DNA of 64,000 nucleotides from Cupriavidus consociatus (GCF_017814975.1 NZ_JAGIQA010000003.1:248001-312000), one strand, 5' to 3'. Positions 48,141 through 57,363 are shown, counted from the stretch's first letter. The notes: generated from the sequence alone by a model not told the origin. Numbers and translations: made by a program.

Positions 48141-50144
48141 TTGAACGCGAACCCGTTTCTGCTCGCCCCGGGTGCCAGGTCCGCCCTGCCAAGCCTGAGC
48201 CCGCTCGATTGCTTTGCCGCGCCTTCATCGCGAGCCTTTTCCTCCAATGACGAACATGCGCAGGACTACCTGTTCGGGCCGGCCTGGCTGCCCGACGGGC
48301 GCGTGCGCTTCCGCCTGTGGGCACCCGATGCAGCCGCGCAAGGCCACGCCGTGCGGCTGGAGATCGCAGGCCTGGGGCCGGTCCATATGGCAGCGGGGCC
48401 GAATGGCTGGTTCGAGGCCATCGTGCCGTGCTGCGAAGGGGCACGCTACTGGTTCCGGCTCGACGACGGCACCACCGTGCCCGACCCGGCCTCGCGCTGG
48501 CAGGCCGACGACGTGCACGGCCCGAGCATGGTGCCGGCGCGCGACGCCGCTGCGTCGTTTGCGTGGACCTGCCCCGACTGGCGCGGCCGGCCGTGGCATG
48601 AAGCCATCATCTATGAAATGCACGCGGGCCTGTGCGGCGGCTTTGCGGGCGCCGCGCAGCAATTGCCGCGGCTGGCCGCGCTGGGCTTCACCGCCATCGA
48701 GCTGATGCCGGTGGCGGAGTTTCCCGGCGGACGCAACTGGGGCTATGACGGCGTGCTGCCGTTCGCGCCGGAGTCCAGCTATGGCACCCCGGACGAACTG
48801 CGTGCGCTGGTCGACCGGGCGCACGCGCTCGGGCTGATGGTGCTGCTGGACGTGGTCTACAACCACTTCGGGCCAGAGGGCAACTACCTGCACCGCTACG
48901 CCAGCGCCTTTTTCCGCTCGGACCGACAGACCCCGTGGGGCCCGGCCATCGATTTCCGGCGCCCGCAGGTGCGGCGCTTCTTTACCGAGAACGCGCGCTA
49001 CTGGCTGGAACAGTTCCGCTTCGACGGACTGCGGCTCGACGCGGTCCACGCCATCGAGGACGAAGGCTGGCTCGCGGCGCTGCCTGCCGAATTGCGCACC
49101 ATGCTGGCCGATGGCGCTGGCGCCGACCGCCACCTGCACCTGGTGCTGGAGAACGACGACAATGACGCCGCGCTGCTGGCGCAGGGCTTCGACGCGCAAT
49201 GGAACGATGATGCCCACCATGCGCTGCATGTGCTGCTGACCGGCGAGGACGACGGCTACTACCGCGACTATGCCAGGCCGGCCGGCGCGGGCGCCGCGGT
49301 CGATGCGGGTGAGCGAGGCCGGCCCGCGCTGCGCCACCTCGCGCGCGTGCTGGCCGAAGGCTTCGCCTACCAGGGCGAGCCGTCGCTGCACCGTTCAGGC
49401 GGCGCCACCGCCGCCACCGCCGCCACCGCCGCCACCGTATGCCGCGGCCAGCCTAGCTCGCATTTGCCGCCTGTCGCCTTCGTCAGCTTTTTGCAGAACC
49501 ACGACCAGACCGGCAACCGTGCCTTCGGCGAACGGCTGGCGGGCCTGGCCGACCCGCGTGCGCTGCGTGCCGCGGTGGCGCTGCAGCTGCTGTGCCCGCA
49601 GGTGCCGTTGGTGTTCATGGGCGAAGAGACCGGCGCGCGGGAACCCTTCCTCTACTTCACCAGCCATCCGCCGGAACTGGCCAGGGCTGTGCGCGACGGC
49701 CGCCGCCGCGAATTCGCCGCCAGTTTGGCCTTCGGCGACGATGCGCGTGCCGCCGCGATCCCCGACCCTAACGACCCGGCCACCTTCGAAGCGTCGCGGC
49801 CGTCGCTCGCGGACGACGCCGACTGGGCCCCTTACTACCGCGAGCTGCTGTCGATCCGGCGGCGCGAACTGCTGCACCGGCTGCCGGGATGCCAGTCTGC
49901 CGGCGTCGATATCCTCGGCCCCGCGGCGCTGTGCGCGCGCTGGCGCCTGGTGGACGGCATGGAACTGAGCCTGTGGCTGAACCTGGGCGACGAAGCGGCA
50001 CCCGCCACCCACTCCTGCCGCGACCAGCGCACGGCGCTGCACGAGAGCGCTCCCGGCGCTGCCGCCGAACTGTCATCCGGCATGCTGCCGCCGCTGGCCT
50101 GCGTCGCCACACTGTGCGAGCCCGCCGCGGCGCGCCCCAGGTAA
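48141..50144 (+). CDS. treZ: Malto-oligosyltrehalose trehalohydrolase TreZ
   Basis: A 667-residue GH13 enzyme that releases trehalose from maltooligosyltrehalose. It shows GRVRFRLWAPDA (CBM48-like), DVVYNHFGPEGNYL (about 238), [15 protein letters not shown] (nucleophile about 299), LVLENDDND (acid about 336) and SFLQNHDQTGNRAFG (about 451). An Ala/Thr repeat encoded by a 9-bp tandem repeat (49404-49436) is inserted in a loop at about residue 425. The start is TTG with a ggag ribosome binding site. Its TAA overlaps the treY ATG by one base. Confidence 0.93.
   Translation: MNANPFLLAPGARSALPSLSPLDCFAAPSSRAFSSNDEHAQDYLFGPAWLPDGRVRFRLWAPDAAAQGHAVRLEIAGLGPVHMAAGPNGWFEAIVPCCEGARYWFRLDDGTTVPDPASRWQADDVHGPSMVPARDAAASFAWTCPDWRGRPWHEAIIYEMHAGLCGGFAGAAQQLPRLAALGFTAIELMPVAEFPGGRNWGYDGVLPFAPESSYGTPDELRALVDRAHALGLMVLLDVVYNHFGPEGNYLHRYASAFFRSDRQTPWGPAIDFRRPQVRRFFTENARYWLEQFRFDGLRLDAVHAIEDEGWLAALPAELRTMLADGAGADRHLHLVLENDDNDAALLAQGFDAQWNDDAHHALHVLLTGEDDGYYRDYARPAGAGAAVDAGERGRPALRHLARVLAEGFAYQGEPSLHRSGGATAATAATAATVCRGQPSSHLPPVAFVSFLQNHDQTGNRAFGERLAGLADPRALRAAVALQLLCPQVPLVFMGEETGAREPFLYFTSHPPELARAVRDGRRREFAASLAFGDDARAAAIPDPNDPATFEASRPSLADDADWAPYYRELLSIRRRELLHRLPGCQSAGVDILGPAALCARWRLVDGMELSLWLNLGDEAAPATHSCRDQRTALHESAPGAAAELSSGMLPPLACVATLCEPAAARPR
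49404..49436 (+). repeat. 9-bp tandem repeat inside treZ
   Basis: GCCACCGCC is repeated 3.7 times without interruption, encoding repeated Ala-Thr-Ala units. Unit changes would keep the reading frame, so length variation would be tolerated. Confidence 0.85.
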
Positions 50145-52831
50145 TGCCGGCCACGGCAGCCACCGCGCCGGCAGCCGCGCGCGGCCTGCCGCACGCCACC
50201 GCCCGGCTGCAGCTGCATCCTGGCTTCACCTTCGCCGATGCCGCCGGCGTGGTCGACTACTACGCCGCGCTTGGGGTCAGCCATCTGTACCTGTCGCCGG
50301 TCTGCGAGGCCAGGCCGGGGTCCACGCACGGCTACGACGTCACCGACTTCACCCGCGTGCGCGCGGAACTGGGCGGCGAGGCGGGCCTGAAGGCGCTGGC
50401 TGCGCGCGCGCGCAGCGCCGGCCTCGGGCTGATCGTCGATATCGTGCCCAACCACATGGCGGCGGACTGCACCCACAACGGCTGGTGGCGCGACGTGCTG
50501 GCCCACGGACGCGCCAGCCTCCATGCCGGCTGCTTCGATATCGACTGGACGCCATGCGACCCGGCGCTGCAAGGCAAGGTCCTGCTGCCGATCCTTGGGC
50601 AATCGTACTGGGATGCGGTTGTCGCCGGCGAGCTGCGGTGGGTGCCGGCCAGCGGCGACCAGCCGGCCCACGTAAGCTACTTCGACCATGTGCTGCCGCT
50701 GGCGCCGGACAGCTCCGACGCAGAGGCAGAGGCGACCGCCAACGCCGGCTGGTATGACACCACCCAGCCCGCCGGACGCACCCGGCTGCACGCGCTGCTG
50801 GAACGCCAGCACTACCGGCTGGCCTGGTGGCGCACCGCGGCCGCCTCGCTGAACTGGCGCCGCTTTTTCGAGATCAGCGACCTGGTCGGCGTGCGCGAGG
50901 AAGACCCGCAGGTCTTCGACGCAGTCCATGCGCTGGTCTTCCGCCTTCTGCGCGAAGGCTGGATCGACGGCGTGCGCGTGGATCACGTCGACGGGCTGGC
51001 CGATCCCGCCGGCTACTGCCGACGCCTGCGTGCCGAGCTCGACCGTCACGCCGCCGCGCGGCCGCCGCTGCTGCCGCTGCAACGCCCGTGGCTCGTGGTC
51101 GAGAAAATCCTCGGCAGCGGCGAACGGCTGCCACCGGACTGGCAGGTCGACGGCACCACCGGCTACGACTTCATGGACGACGTGGCCGCGGTGCTGCACG
51201 ACGAGGCTGGCGAAGCCGCGCTGACCGCGCTGTGGGCCATGACCAGCGGCGACGCGCGCCCGTACGCCGAGCATCTGCGCGCGGCCCGTTGCCTGGTGCT
51301 GCGGCGGCACCTCGTCACCGAATGCGACAGCGTGACCGCCCGCCTGCACGCCAGTGCACAGCAGGAGCCGGGCACGCGCGACCTCACGCCGGCGGCACTG
51401 CGGCATGCGCTGATGGCGCTGATGGCGGCCGTGCCGGTCTACCGCAGCTACTACGACGCGCAGCCGTCGGCGCGCGACGCCGCCGCCGCGCATGCCGATG
51501 ACGCCATGGTCGATCAGGCGCTGCAGTCCGCGCGCGGCAGCCTGGCCCCGGACGAGGCCGTGGCACTGGCATTCATCGCCGGCTGCCTGCGCACGCAGGC
51601 AGTGCCGGACAGCGACACCGGCGTGCTGCGCCGCCGCCTGCAGCAGCTGATGCCGGCGCTGGCGGCCAAGGCCGGCGAGGACACCGCCTTCTACCGCTAT
51701 GGCCGGCTGCTGTCGCGCAACGAGGTGGGCAGCGACCCGGCGCAAGTGGCCATGCCGCCGGCGCAGTTCCACGCCCGCATGGCGGCGCGCCGGCTGGCCG
51801 AACCGCATGCGATGCTTTCCACTGCCACGCATGACCACAAGCGCGGCGAGGATGCGCGCATGCGGCTGGCGGTGCTGAGCGAGCTGCCGGGCACTTTCGC
51901 CGACGCGGTCGCCGCATGGGAGCGCGACTGCGCCTCACTGGTGGCCACGCTGCCGCGCGCGCCCGACGCGGCCGACCGGCTGATGCTGTACCAGGCGCTG
52001 GTGGGGGCATGGCCGATGGAGCTGATGGACGCGATCGACCATTCCGGCGAAGCGGCGCCGCTACCTGAAGCCCTGCTGGCGCGGATTTCCGCGTGGCAGG
52101 TCAAGGCGATCCGCGAAGCCAAGCGCCATGGCAACTGGACCTGCCCCGATGCCGAATACGAAGCCGCATGCGAGGCCTTCCTGCGCGGCATCGCAGCGGC
52201 GTGGCCGCAAGGCGTGCTGGCGCAGATCGGCCGCTTCGCCCAGCGCATTGCCACCGCCGGTGCCGTCAACAGCCTGGCGCAGGTGCTGGTGCAGCTGACC
52301 GCTCCCGGCATTCCTGACCGTTACCAGGGCACCGAAGGCTGGGACCTGAGCCTGGTCGATCCGGACAACCGCCGCGCGCCGGACTACGCCCGGCTGCAGG
52401 CACGGCTGGCGTGCGGCGCGGGCTGGGCGCACTGGCTGGCGCACTGGCGCGACGGCCGGCTCAAGCAGCAACTGGTGCGCCATGTGCTCGCGGCGCGCGG
52501 CGCCGACCCGGCGCTGTTTGCCGACGGCCAGTACAGCATGCTGGCTGCACAGGGCGCGCTGGCGCAGCAGGTGCTGGCGTTTGCGCGCAGCACCGCCTCG
52601 CGCCAGGCCATCACCGTGGTCACGCGGCTGTCGGCGGCGCGGGTCGACCCGGCGGTGCCGCGCATTCCGCCGGCGTGCTGGGGCGACACCACGCTGAACC
52701 TTGGCGCGCCGCAGCCCGGCCGCTGGATCGACGCACTGACAGGCCACCGGCTCGAAGCGCCCGCCGGGCGCCTGCGGCTGCGCGATGTGCTGGGCGGTCT
52801 GCCGGTGGCACTGCTGCTGCGCGAGCCTTGA
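50144..52831 (+). CDS. treY: Malto-oligosyltrehalose synthase TreY
   Basis: An 895-residue GH13 enzyme that turns the reducing end of maltodextrin into a trehalosyl unit. Motifs are GVSHLYLSPVCEARPGSTHGYDV (about 46), DIVPNHMA (about 100), GVRVDHVDGLADP (nucleophile about 280), WLVVEKILGSGERLP (acid about 318), STATHDHKRGED (about 562) and PDRYQGTE near 725. The start overlaps the treZ stop (TAATG). Together with TreZ it makes trehalose from glycogen. Confidence 0.94.
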   Translation: MPATAATAPAAARGLPHATARLQLHPGFTFADAAGVVDYYAALGVSHLYLSPVCEARPGSTHGYDVTDFTRVRAELGGEAGLKALAARARSAGLGLIVDIVPNHMAADCTHNGWWRDVLAHGRASLHAGCFDIDWTPCDPALQGKVLLPILGQSYWDAVVAGELRWVPASGDQPAHVSYFDHVLPLAPDSSDAEAEATANAGWYDTTQPAGRTRLHALLERQHYRLAWWRTAAASLNWRRFFEISDLVGVREEDPQVFDAVHALVFRLLREGWIDGVRVDHVDGLADPAGYCRRLRAELDRHAAARPPLLPLQRPWLVVEKILGSGERLPPDWQVDGTTGYDFMDDVAAVLHDEAGEAALTALWAMTSGDARPYAEHLRAARCLVLRRHLVTECDSVTARLHASAQQEPGTRDLTPAALRHALMALMAAVPVYRSYYDAQPSARDAAAAHADDAMVDQALQSARGSLAPDEAVALAFIAGCLRTQAVPDSDTGVLRRRLQQLMPALAAKAGEDTAFYRYGRLLSRNEVGSDPAQVAMPPAQFHARMAARRLAEPHAMLSTATHDHKRGEDARMRLAVLSELPGTFADAVAAWERDCASLVATLPRAPDAADRLMLYQALVGAWPMELMDAIDHSGEAAPLPEALLARISAWQVKAIREAKRHGNWTCPDAEYEAACEAFLRGIAAAWPQGVLAQIGRFAQRIATAGAVNSLAQVLVQLTAPGIPDRYQGTEGWDLSLVDPDNRRAPDYARLQARLACGAGWAHWLAHWRDGRLKQQLVRHVLAARGADPALFADGQYSMLAAQGALAQQVLAFARSTASRQAITVVTRLSAARVDPAVPRIPPACWGDTTLNLGAPQPGRWIDALTGHRLEAPAGRLRLRDVLGGLPVALLLREP

Positions 52832-52839
52832 AGCGCGCG

Positions 52840-53538
52840 TTACAAGCGGGGCATGTGCGGAAGCGGGGCTCGCGAGGCGATCGGGGTCAGCGGCGGGCGC
52901 GGGGCGCCCGGCGCCGCATACGGCCCAGGCCGCCCATGCGGTCCATGCGGACCCTGCAGACCGTGCGGATCATGCGGGTCCGCCTGTCCATGATGGAATG
53001 GCTCGGCTCCGGCAGGCGGGTCGCGCTGCGCCTGGCTGGGCGAGGCGCTGCGGTCCTGCGGCAGGTAGGGCCGGATCACGACGGCGACGTAGTCGTCTTC
53101 CTTCGGCGTCACCACGATATAGGCCAGCCCGGACATGACCAGACCCACTTCGCCGAGTTCGGTGGCAATGCGCGCCACGATAAAGCGCTGCAGCAGCATT
53201 GGGTTGACGCTGTCGTCGATCGCAAGCGCAGCAGTGCAGATCGTCAGGAAGCAGCGCTCGACTTCGCGGCAGACCACCACCACTTCATCGAGCGCATAGC
53301 CGGAACGGCTCGCACGCACCAGCACCGAAACGCCGGAACTCGGCGCGGCGCGGTGCCAGCCAGGCTTGATCTTGAAACTGGGCAGCGTCAAACCCGAGCC
53401 CGTGTCCTGCGCGACTGTATTAAAGCGCTGGGCGAAGTCCAGTGGGGTGATCGCGAGCAGCTGGCGTTCGACCGGCGCCGAAGAAACCGACACTGACGAA
53501 GCCAGGATGACGGTGGACAGGATGCTGGCGAAATTCAT
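52840..53538 (-). CDS. Hypothetical exported protein with His-Gly-Pro-rich tail
   Basis: A 232-residue protein. It has an N-terminal hydrophobic leader (MNFASILSTVILASSVSVSSAPV), a globular region of about 130 residues and a C-terminal tail (about 155-232) rich in His, Gly and Pro with repeated PHGP units, possibly metal-binding. The start ATG at 53538 is preceded only by a weak gaggg. The gene ends 8 nt from the convergent treY stop. Family not recognised. Confidence 0.6.
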   Translation of the reverse strand: MNFASILSTVILASSVSVSSAPVERQLLAITPLDFAQRFNTVAQDTGSGLTLPSFKIKPGWHRAAPSSGVSVLVRASRSGYALDEVVVVCREVERCFLTICTAALAIDDSVNPMLLQRFIVARIATELGEVGLVMSGLAYIVVTPKEDDYVAVVIRPYLPQDRSASPSQAQRDPPAGAEPFHHGQADPHDPHGLQGPHGPHGRPGPYAAPGAPRPPLTPIASRAPLPHMPRL

Positions 53539-54028
53539 TTCTACCCTCGCAACAGGATGTGCCGCTCCCCCCGGCCGGCTGCGCTGAGGGCCCGTCGGCA
53601 CGCGGCAAACGGGGCCGCCGCGGCGTGGGGCCGGCGTGGCGGGTTGTGCTCGGCGGCACATGCCGTACGCCAGTTTTGGCCAGCATTGCTTTCACTATAG
53701 ACAGGTCCGCACGCAAGCACACGACGGTACGCAAGCGGCGCGCCACTGGTCCGTGTGCCTGCGCGGCGGGCGGCCCCGGCGACACCATTCACGCTCGCCG
53801 CGAGACGCATGCACTTTCTGCAGCTACTGTAAAAAGTACGGCGCCCACCGTGGGCGAAGCGCCGCCGGAAGGTCCGCCACGCTGCGGCGCAAGGCGCACA
53901 ACGGCTACAACGTGCACTTGGGGACGGCGGGAACGGAGCTTGCAGGTCTGGGAGCGGGTGCGGGCAACGTTGCGCAGCCCGTCGCTCATGCAGTACGGTG
54001 CGCCCTACAGTAGGACAGGAGGATCGCC
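53539..54028. promoter_or_regulatory. Divergent intergenic region with a minus-strand copy of the 12-mer
   Basis: No convincing gene is found in these 490 bp. TGTAAAAAGTAC at 53828-53839 is the reverse complement of the 12-mer found upstream of glgE and points toward the minus-strand gene at 52840. An aggagg ribosome binding site for the plus-strand BON gene lies at the right end. Confidence 0.4.
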
Positions 54029-54400
54029 ATGAATTTACGTACTCGCTCCCGCATTCGCCGCCTGGCGCTGCCGCTGGCGGTACTGGCCATGGTAGTTGCG
54101 CCGGGAGTGTCCGCCGGTCCCGCCGATGCCCCGGCGGCCCCATCCTCGACGGGCCGCACCGCCGCGCCGCGCGACACCGAGATCGCCAACGACCGCGCCA
54201 TTACCTCGGAAGTCCGTGCACGCCTGGCGAACGCCCGCACGCTCGACCCGGCGAAGATCCGCGTGTCGACCATGGACGGCGTCGTCAAGCTCGAAGGCTC
54301 GGTGCGAGACGACAAGCAGCGCGTCATGGCCATGGAGCTGGCGCGCTCGGTACGCGGCGTGACCGCGGTATCCGACGAACTGCGTGCCGGTACGGATTAA
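54029..54400 (+). CDS. Periplasmic BON-domain protein, 123 aa
   Basis: Signal peptide (about 1-29, VSA-GPA), a Pro/Ala linker and a BON domain (about 50-120) with NDRAITSEVRARLANARTLD and GVVKLEGSV. It resembles the OsmY/HyperOsm class of periplasmic stress proteins with a single BON. A strong aggagg ribosome binding site is present. Two small disordered proteins follow on the same strand. Confidence 0.82.
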   Translation: MNLRTRSRIRRLALPLAVLAMVVAPGVSAGPADAPAAPSSTGRTAAPRDTEIANDRAITSEVRARLANARTLDPAKIRVSTMDGVVKLEGSVRDDKQRVMAMELARSVRGVTAVSDELRAGTD

Positions 54401-54434
54401 CGCTGATACCGCCATGAATTGCCCTGGAGACACC

Positions 54435-54668
54435 ATGAGTACCCATCGCCAACCCGACCATGACACCACCCGGCGCCGCAGCGAGCCGCGGCCTGACCCG
54501 CACAAGGGCGGACCCGACACCGAACACGAGCGCGGCAAGCCGGGACGCGACCGCCGCCACGACGTCGAGCGCGAGCACGACATTCCCGACGAGAACGGCG
54601 AGCCGCCTTCGGTCAGGCGCCGCGGCGGCAACCCGGAGGAAAGCGAACCCCCGGTGGAGAACACCTGA
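54435..54668 (+). CDS. Small highly charged disordered protein, 77 aa
   Basis: The composition is dominated by Asp, Glu, Arg, His and Pro with almost no hydrophobic residues, as in hydrophilins. It has no signal peptide. A ctggaga ribosome binding site supports the ATG at 54435. Family not recognised. Its position next to BON and trehalose genes suggests a stress or desiccation role; that is inference. Confidence 0.6.
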   Translation: MSTHRQPDHDTTRRRSEPRPDPHKGGPDTEHERGKPGRDRRHDVEREHDIPDENGEPPSVRRRGGNPEESEPPVENT

Positions 54669-54720
54669 GCGCTGCCGCGAGGTCACACCGGATCGCGCGG
54701 GAAAGACCCAAGGAGAGAGC

Positions 54721-55110
54721 ATGAGCAAGACCGTACGTACCGGCGCCCGCGACGGGGACCGTGTCGGCAGCACCAGCGGCACGCGGCGCGACGGCGCGCA
54801 AGCTTCCGCCGGCGGCGGCCGCCCGCGCGACAAGACCGCGACAGGCGCCGCGCGCTCGCAGGCCGGCAATATCCCCAGCACGCTGGATCCGGATCTCGAG
54901 CAAGAGACCAACGATATCGAGAGCGAGATCGAGCAGCGCGACGAAGACGCGCACATGCCGCCGGAAGACGAAATCCCGGAAGAAGAGATTGCCGACGAAG
55001 TGGTACGCGCGGCCGAAGGACTTCCGGCCGAGGTGCCGGTCGACAAGGCCGACCGCACCGACGATCGCGACGAGCACCCGCCGCACCCGTCCCGGCGCAA
55101 CGAGGACTGA
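54721..55110 (+). CDS. Acidic disordered protein, 129 aa
   Basis: A basic Gly/Arg-rich N-terminal half is followed by a strongly acidic stretch (about 60-100, rich in Glu and Asp, with EDEIPEEEIADEVV) and a charged tail. It has no signal peptide or membrane segment. A caaggagag ribosome binding site is present. Function unknown; it is probably co-transcribed with the preceding small gene. Confidence 0.62.
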   Translation: MSKTVRTGARDGDRVGSTSGTRRDGAQASAGGGRPRDKTATGAARSQAGNIPSTLDPDLEQETNDIESEIEQRDEDAHMPPEDEIPEEEIADEVVRAAEGLPAEVPVDKADRTDDRDEHPPHPSRRNED

Positions 55111-55128
55111 AGCGCAGGCCAACAAAAA

Positions 55129-55161
55129 GGGCGGCGGCGCAGGTTCGCTGCGTCGCCGCCC
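55129..55161. terminator. Bidirectional Rho-independent terminator
   Basis: A 14-bp stem (55129-55142 with 55148-55161, one G-U pair) has a 5-nt loop. On the minus strand it is followed by TTTTTG, a good terminator for the BON gene at 55212. On the plus strand the T-tract is weaker. It lies exactly between convergent genes. Confidence 0.8.
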
Positions 55162-55211
55162 TTCCCCGCGGCCCTCGACCCTCTCCCGCGCTCTCGCGCG
55201 TTCTCCCGTCC

Positions 55212-55964
55212 TTATTCCGAAGCCAGCAACCCGTAGCGCTGCACGCGGATGTGGTTGATCACGTCCTGCACGCCAAACACGCGCTCCGCAATTTCCTCGA
55301 TATCGTACTTGGTGTGGCGATCGTTGACCTTGCCCTCCAGCGTCACCACGCCTTCCTGCACGCGGACTTCAACGTCGCTGACATCGAGCTCGTCATCGCG
55401 CGCCAGCCGGTTGCAGACCTCATCGTGGATGCGGTCGTCATCGCGCCGGTAGTTGCGTGGGCCGGCGCGACGGCGTTGCAAGCTGGCGTCCCACTCGTCG
55501 CCGATGTCGCCGTAGTCGCCATACCCGCGTGCCTCGCGCTCATAGCGCTCGTCCTGCCAGCGGTAGCCATAGCGTTCCGGCTCGTCATAGCCGCCACCAT
55601 AGCCGCGATAGCCTCCACCGCGGTCATCGCGCGCGTAGCGGCCGCGGCCCGCGCCCGCTGGGCTGCGCCGCGACCATTCGTCCTCGTAGCGGCCGTCGTC
55701 ACCCCCGCTGCCGGCATAAGTGCGCTCGGCCGGCCAGCGCCATTCTTCGACGTACAGCCCATACCACTCTTCGTCCCCTGGCGTCACGTCCTGGGTCTGG
55801 TCGCGCGGCAGCCGCTCTGCGGCATTGCCGTAGCGACCACCGCTGAGTTCCCGCTGGCGCCGGTTGCGCGACTGAGCCGGAATGCCGCTGTAGCCCTGCT
55901 CGTTGCCCCCATACTGCTTGTCGGGGCGCCTGCGCAAGTAGTTGTCGTCGCTCTGTCTCATCAT
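55212..55964 (-). CDS. BON-domain protein with Arg/Gly/Tyr-rich N-terminus, 250 aa
   Basis: The N-terminal ~170 residues are low-complexity, rich in Arg, Gly, Tyr, Asp and Glu (RYGYRWQDERYERE). The C-terminal BON domain (about 175-245) has GPRNYRRDDDRIHDEVCNRL and VRVQEGVVTLEGKV, and is very similar to the BON domain of the gene at 26109. The ATG at 55964 has a ggag ribosome binding site. Probably a stress-related protein; its localisation is unclear as no signal peptide is seen. Confidence 0.8.
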   Translation of the reverse strand: MMRQSDDNYLRRRPDKQYGGNEQGYSGIPAQSRNRRQRELSGGRYGNAAERLPRDQTQDVTPGDEEWYGLYVEEWRWPAERTYAGSGGDDGRYEDEWSRRSPAGAGRGRYARDDRGGGYRGYGGGYDEPERYGYRWQDERYEREARGYGDYGDIGDEWDASLQRRRAGPRNYRRDDDRIHDEVCNRLARDDELDVSDVEVRVQEGVVTLEGKVNDRHTKYDIEEIAERVFGVQDVINHIRVQRYGLLASE

Positions 55965-55971
55965 CGTGCTC

Positions 55972-56886
55972 CTATGTTTTCCCTGTGTTTGCCGATGCTT
56001 CGGTACGGATTTCCGGGTCCGCGGCGGCGGATGAGGCTTCTGCCAGCGGCACCTCGAAGCAGGCCAGCAACGGCAGGTGGTCCGAGGCAACGCGCGCCAG
56101 CGGCGAGCGGTGGCTGGCCACCGACACCAGTTGCGCGCGCGGCGAAACCCAGATCCGGTCCAGCGCGAATATCGGCATGCGCGAGGGAAACGTCGCCGTG
56201 TGCGGGGTGTGTTCGAAATATGCGTGCAGCCAGCGCAGCGGACGTCCCCACAAGAACCACTCGTTGACGTCGCCCAGCAGGATGGTGGGCAATGGCGGCG
56301 CCGCGGCCACGTAGTTCAGCAGTTGCTGCACCTGATGGCGCCGTTCGCCGGGGCGCAGGCCCAGGTGCGTGGCAATGACGCGCAGCGCGCTGGCGTGCCC
56401 CGATGCGGTACAGGCAAGCGTAACGTCGATCGCGCCACGCGCCTCGCAGCCCTTCACCGTGAGGTCGAGCTGGTTGACCGCCTGCGGCGCGAAACGCGTC
56501 AGCAACGCATTGCCAAAATCCGCATTGCCGCGCACGCGGGTAAAGCCCGACACCACGTGCATGCCGGTGTGCCCCGCCAGGTATTCGAGCGTGTGGTCGT
56601 TGCTGCTGCCCGACTCGACTTCCTGCAGCGCGACGATATCGGCGCCGAGTTCTTCCAGCACGGCGGCGATCCGGTCGGGCCGGTAGCGGCGATCGGTGCC
56701 GACGGCACGATGGATGTTGTAGCTGACCACCGTCATGCGCGCGAGGCCGGCAGAGTGCACGGGGCCGCAGTGCAGGGCCTGACTGGCATCCGGCACGCTC
56801 AGCTGGTCGTTGGCCGCTTGCGCGCTGTGAAGTCCGCGCGCTTGCGCAGGAATTACAAGAGGCGGTAAGTCCGGTTGCATTCGCAT
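55972..56886 (-). CDS. Endonuclease/exonuclease/phosphatase family protein
   Basis: A 304-residue protein of the DNase-I-like superfamily: VVSYNIHRAVG (about 55), VALQEVESG (metal Glu about 85), a His in ATHLGLRPGER (about 180), LLGDVNEWF (about 210) and SDHLPLLA near the C-terminus. It could be a nuclease or a phosphodiesterase. The longest frame starts at 56964, but gggagg before the ATG at 56886 favours the shorter form. It ends 7 nt before the BON gene start, so the two are probably one operon. Confidence 0.82.
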   Translation of the reverse strand: MRMQPDLPPLVIPAQARGLHSAQAANDQLSVPDASQALHCGPVHSAGLARMTVVSYNIHRAVGTDRRYRPDRIAAVLEELGADIVALQEVESGSSNDHTLEYLAGHTGMHVVSGFTRVRGNADFGNALLTRFAPQAVNQLDLTVKGCEARGAIDVTLACTASGHASALRVIATHLGLRPGERRHQVQQLLNYVAAAPPLPTILLGDVNEWFLWGRPLRWLHAYFEHTPHTATFPSRMPIFALDRIWVSPRAQLVSVASHRSPLARVASDHLPLLACFEVPLAEASSAAADPEIRTEASANTGKT

Positions 56887-56904
56887 TTTGCCGCGGCCTC
56901 CCGA

Positions 56905-56931
56905 CTGGAAAGGCTGGAAAGGCTGGAAAGG
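56905..56931. repeat. Three perfect copies of a 9-bp direct repeat
   Basis: CTGGAAAGG is repeated three times head to tail just upstream of the preferred start of the nuclease-family gene. If the longer start is used, it encodes Phe-Gln-Pro repeats. It could also affect spacing in the leader. Confidence 0.8.
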
Positions 56932-57009
56932 CCGTTGCCCGTGCGCCGGCATGATGCCGCGCACGTGGCAAGCGGCCGTTGCGAAAATTGCCTTGTCAGG
57001 CGCTCGACA

Positions 57010-57363
57010 TCAGGCACCGTCCAGGAACTGGCTGCGCGGGCCAAGACGGCGGCCCAGTTCCGGGCTGACCCAGCGCGTCCCTTCCATGTATGGATCAGGC
57101 GTGCGCTGCATGGGCTGGCTGACCATGCCAGGCTGCGCCGGCACGGTAGAGGGCTGGGCCTCGGGCGCGGGCGCGAGGTCCTGGCGCGTAGGAGCGTTGG
57201 CGCCCTGCGTGTAGGGATCGAACTTGTCTGTGCTGCGCGCGCCCTGCGAATAAGGGTCATAGCTGCCGCGCGGCGTGCCGGGCGTCATCTGCGCCATGGC
57301 GGGAATCGCGGCGGCGGCGAGCGCGACGGCGGCGAGGAGTCGGCTGGGTCGGATATGCTTCAT
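57010..57363 (-). CDS. Small exported protein with DPY-x2-G repeats
   Basis: A 117-residue protein with a signal peptide (cleavage after about residue 24, AMA-QMT). Three short repeats, DPYSQGA, DPYTQGA and DPYMEGT, lie in an otherwise Pro/Gln-rich sequence. A cggaggt ribosome binding site supports the start. Probably periplasmic; function unknown. Confidence 0.7.
   Translation of the reverse strand: MKHIRPSRLLAAVALAAAAIPAMAQMTPGTPRGSYDPYSQGARSTDKFDPYTQGANAPTRQDLAPAPEAQPSTVPAQPGMVSQPMQRTPDPYMEGTRWVSPELGRRLGPRSQFLDGA

Noticed and set aside
49404..49436. CRISPR-like or VNTR array
   Set aside because: The repeat unit is 9 bp without spacers and lies inside treZ in frame; it is a simple coding repeat.
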